DNA of 23,415 bases from positions 1 through 23,415 of IMG/VR virus record IMGVR_UViG_3300035701_003366, one strand, 5' to 3'. The stretch is from a virus. Below the pieces are notes generated by a model, which saw only the letters and a list, made by a program, of their open reading frames with translations, was not told the origin of the DNA and did no database searches. Below, in pieces: positions 20,696 to 23,415 of this stretch; the first letter of the stretch is position 1, and each line of letters opens with the position of its first letter. A program made the position numbers and the translations under genes.

Positions 20696-21230
20696 TCTTC
20701 AACTTCAGTTCTTTCTCCCTAGCACGCCTGCGCCTCTGCGCCTCCCTCATATTGTTATGAACCTCCTCTGATAGGTTTTTACGTGCCTCACTTATCTTAC
20801 GCCTATGATCCTCTGTCAATGTCTTGCCTCTCTGTGCTTTACCCATCTTTATACGGGAAGCCATTGTAGGATGAAACCCCAATGTATTCTGGTTTCCTAA
20901 CATAGCTACGGAAAGATTCTTCCTAAACTCTTCAGAACGAACTAGTCTTCCTTTTCGACTAGCATCATACATATTATCTTTTTGCGTACCAATGAACAGA
21001 TGGGATGGGTTACAACATCTTGTATTATCGCAAGTGTGACATACTAGCATCCCATCTGGTATGGGTCCATATATTAGTTCCCACGCTACACGATTTGATC
21101 TCCTTGGGCCGTCATATTCCTTCCAATAAAACTGACCATAACCATCCCAGGAAATGCCCCGTTTCCAATCCCAACATTCGTCATCATCACCGATATTTAC
21201 CTCACCCCAAAACTTCTCTTCCTCTGTCAC
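20685..21230 (-). CDS. HNH homing endonuclease with NUMOD3-like tail
   Basis: The product of 181 aa has an N-terminal part (DDECWDWKRGISWDGYGQF), then an HNH core MLVCHTCDNTRCCNPSHLFI followed by GTQKDN, and a C-terminal DNA-binding tail with NUMOD3-like repeats (RIKMGKAQRGKTLTEDHRRK, ISEARKNLSEE). Such genes are mobile, free-standing homing endonucleases, often found beside or in phage DNA polymerase genes. It overlaps the polymerase gene by ATGA and the next gene by 11 nt, so it is fully embedded in the operon, with no promoter of its own visible. Its DNA target could lie in the polymerase or neighbouring gene of related phages. Confidence 0.9.
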   Translation of the reverse strand: MTEEEKFWGEVNIGDDDECWDWKRGISWDGYGQFYWKEYDGPRRSNRVAWELIYGPIPDGMLVCHTCDNTRCCNPSHLFIGTQKDNMYDASRKGRLVRSEEFRKNLSVAMLGNQNTLGFHPTMASRIKMGKAQRGKTLTEDHRRKISEARKNLSEEVHNNMREAQRRRRAREKELKLKNAA

Positions 21231-23415
21231 ACGTCTACTCTCTTTACTTCATATGGCTCAAGTGCCCCATAATGACTACCAGTTTCCACATCTACCTTAA
21301 GTTTACACTTTAACCAAGAGAAGTCCAATCTGGGAAAGAACACTGGAGCGTATGTAGGCAAATTCTCCATAATACCTACACACATAGTAGCAAACTTATC
21401 AAGCTCGCCTGGAAACACATCTGCTACTAGCGAGTCGTGTACGGTGTTGACTATTAACGTCTTCATACCACGTTCGCGCCTATAGCAGTCAATTACTATT
21501 AGGGCGCATAGGAGCATGTCACTAGATAACCCCTGTATCGGCATGTTTAAGGCTGTTCTCTTATCATCTTCTGCCTTCCTTCTATCTCTGTCATTGATGT
21601 ACGGTAGATACAGTCTCCTACCAAACGATGACTCCACATAGCCACTTGACTTGGCAAAAGATGCAGTGCTCTCCTGATAATCTAGTATCTCTGGGAACTG
21701 CTCAAAATATCCGTTGATTAAGGACTCTGCCTCACTTAGAGGTATATCATATAGATTGTGTAAAGTGTGAGCACTACCCCCATAAATGGTACTCCAACTA
21801 ACCCATTTCCCTCTATACCTTTGTTCTTTTGTAATTTCCTCATACGGAACATTATACAAAAGTCCAGTAACATACTTGTGTATATCCAGCCCGTTAGAGA
21901 AAGCATCTATCATTCCCTGGCAACTCGCTACACTTGCCATTACGCGAAGCTCCATCCCTGAGTAATCAAATGCAGCCAAGCAACCATCATCCCACGTATG
22001 AGTGAAAATGTTTTTGATTGGTAGTACGGAGAGCAACGTACCAGATTCGCTTTCTGGCGTAGGTATATTTTGTAAATTTGGTGAGGAGGAGCTAAGCCTT
22101 CCCGTTTTGGCACCGCCCATATTGAAACTAGCATGTACCCTATCATCCCCAGCACCTTCCTCCCACTCCCCCTTAATGGCAGGACCTAGGTACTTGGACA
22201 GCATGCTAGCAAGCAACCTCCACTTGCGGTACGGCTCAAATAATGAGTCCTTACTCACACTACTTTGCTTGAGTGTATCTATAGCAACAGATGGCTTGCC
22301 TGTGGCTGTCCTGTCTGTTACCTTGTGCTTCTTGTATTGATAGAACACTGCTGCCATCTGATCGCCACTGTTTGGGTTAAATTTGAACTTCTTGCTAGCT
22401 GCTTGTTTATCTTCAATGAACTGCTTGACCTGCTTGTCCTTGAGCATCTGCTCCTTGTATTTATCTGCAGCCATTTGATATAAGGTGTAATATCGCAGTG
22501 TTATGTACTTGTCTATCCTGAATCCAGATGACTCTATGTTCCCAAGTGCATAATCAGCGGGCATAATCATCTGTTCGTGCAGCACCTTTTGCTTGTCTGT
22601 GAGATCTCCTTCTAGCCTATAAAACAAGGCATATGTAGCAACTGCGTCCTTGGCCCCATAAGGAAGTAATATTCCAAGTGGTATCTTCCCAAAGTCCCCA
22701 CCCTTGCCAGGGTCTGCTTCCCTATGCTCTGCTTTGTACTGATTCAATTCCCTATCATAATCATACATTCCTACATATAGTCCAGCCAACCGCTTCAGTC
22801 CATGAATGCCAACCCTACTATCTATTAGTTGGCTCACGCGCATGGTGTCGCCAATTGCTTGTATCTCTATACCCAACATTCTCCGTGTCATACGGCTGTC
22901 AAACCGAATGTTGTGCCCTATAATAGGCACGCTTTGTAGCACTTCTTCTAGTTGGGATACCACATACTTGTACTCTACTTCGTCCCAAGGAGCTTCTGGG
23001 TGCTTGAGAGGCAGTGACCACACCTTCTTGTCAATGGCAAGCGAGCAGGACACTATAGCATTGCCTGGTTTGAATTCCTCTAGCCAGCGTGTCTCGACGT
23101 CATAGGCCACAACCCTGCCAGACTCTCCTGCCCATTCTATAATCTCATTCCGCATGTCAAGCACTTCTTGAGTGGTAAGAGGATATACAAACTCATAACC
23201 GCTCTCGGCAGAGGTGGGCACGCTGGATGCGCCATTATTGCTTACCTCTGCCGCCTTGCCTAGCGCCATTAACCACTCATTTAGCAACTCATCATTCATG
23301 CCACGCATGATGTATGCTGGGTGATAGGCAGGGATGTATGTAGTGCCGCCGCGCTCTACTACCACCCCATTCCAGGTAGTGATACCAGATTCTCCCAGCA
23401 CAATTTTGAGTGGGA
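21227..23415 (-). CDS. polA: UDG-like/DNA polymerase A fusion (5' end cut by window)
   Basis: The frame stays open to the window edge, so the protein starts outside. The first residues (PLKIVLGESGITTWNG, then YIPAYHPAYIMRG) resemble the end of a uracil-DNA-glycosylase-like domain with its HPx motif. A 3'-5' exonuclease follows: VVAYDVET (Exo I), IIGHNIRFDSRM (Exo II), YGAKDAVATYAL (Exo III). The polymerase has AAFDYSGMELRVMASV (motif A), KEQRYRGKWVSWSTIYGG (motif B, Trp where Phe is usual) and VNTVHDSLVAD (motif C, Ser where Glu is usual). There is no 5'-3' exonuclease domain; that is encoded at 12021-12983. As I recall, UDG-like polymerase fusions occur in hydroxymethyl-uracil phages such as SPO1, but also elsewhere. 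Confidence 0.9.
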   Translation of the reverse strand, partial: PLKIVLGESGITTWNGVVVERGGTTYIPAYHPAYIMRGMNDELLNEWLMALGKAAEVSNNGASSVPTSAESGYEFVYPLTTQEVLDMRNEIIEWAGESGRVVAYDVETRWLEEFKPGNAIVSCSLAIDKKVWSLPLKHPEAPWDEVEYKYVVSQLEEVLQSVPIIGHNIRFDSRMTRRMLGIEIQAIGDTMRVSQLIDSRVGIHGLKRLAGLYVGMYDYDRELNQYKAEHREADPGKGGDFGKIPLGILLPYGAKDAVATYALFYRLEGDLTDKQKVLHEQMIMPADYALGNIESSGFRIDKYITLRYYTLYQMAADKYKEQMLKDKQVKQFIEDKQAASKKFKFNPNSGDQMAAVFYQYKKHKVTDRTATGKPSVAIDTLKQSSVSKDSLFEPYRKWRLLASMLSKYLGPAIKGEWEEGAGDDRVHASFNMGGAKTGRLSSSSPNLQNIPTPESESGTLLSVLPIKNIFTHTWDDGCLAAFDYSGMELRVMASVASCQGMIDAFSNGLDIHKYVTGLLYNVPYEEITKEQRYRGKWVSWSTIYGGSAHTLHNLYDIPLSEAESLINGYFEQFPEILDYQESTASFAKSSGYVESSFGRRLYLPYINDRDRRKAEDDKRTALNMPIQGLSSDMLLCALIVIDCYRRERGMKTLIVNTVHDSLVADVFPGELDKFATMCVGIMENLPTYAPVFFPRLDFSWLKCKLKVDVETGSHYGALEPYEVKRVDV

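Overview
This window is a 23.4 kb piece of a double-stranded DNA bacteriophage genome, probably a tailed and largely lytic phage. The evidence is a terminase large subunit beside a TerS-like protein, a phage-type sigma factor, and a full replication and recombination set (DNA polymerase I, 5'-3' exonuclease, gp32-like SSB, RecA/UvsX). There are also four DNA methyltransferases, two homing-type endonucleases and many small Zn-ribbon proteins. Every gene but one lies on the minus strand, packed with ATGA or 8-11 nt overlaps and mostly with clear Shine-Dalgarno sites. The host cannot be named from the sequence. No integrase, repressor or CRISPR was seen.

Layout in the direction of transcription (high to low coordinates). 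(1) 23415-18129: UDG-like/DNA polymerase A fusion (cut by the window edge), HNH endonuclease, conserved-looking phage protein, DNA methyltransferase with an HPPY motif, gp32-like SSB. (2) 18109-14762: P-loop kinase resembling 5-hydroxymethyl-dU DNA kinases, radical-SAM/SPASM enzyme, an unknown 137-aa protein, RecA. (3) 14765-12021: small unknown proteins, a nucleoside 2-deoxyribosyltransferase-like protein, Cys-rich proteins, FEN-type exonuclease. (4) 12028-7083: methyltransferase C, interrupted by an antisense homing endonuclease gene; small Zn-ribbon and coiled genes; a tRNA-like element; methyltransferases B and A with a recombination scar between them; a PD-(D/E)XK nuclease. (5) 7086-2875: sigma factor, TerS-like protein, ADP-ribosyltransferase, small protein, TerL. 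(6) 2825-1419: a promoter/operator-like site, three small genes (one lacking a start codon) and a winged-helix replication-initiator-like gene with five 14-bp iterons in its 3' end. (7) 1223-7: a protein sharing its N-terminal tag with the ADP-ribosyltransferase, a Zn-ribbon protein and a hypothetical protein.

Most notable points. A Vsr-like homing endonuclease with its own promoter sits antisense inside a methyltransferase gene, in an 840-bp insert that keeps the host frame open from end to end. Iterons lie inside a putative initiator gene and are read in two frames, so conservation is on the DNA rather than the protein. A chimeric micro-ORF fuses the start of a nuclease gene to the end of a Zn-ribbon gene at a GCGGTG microhomology. 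A shared tag, LDxIQExxKHLPGxHxQ, occurs on an ADP-ribosyltransferase and on an unrelated protein. A kinase-radical SAM-unknown-protein operon, with a UDG-polymerase fusion in the same genome, hints at hypermodified thymine DNA. That last idea is inference and needs DNA chemistry.
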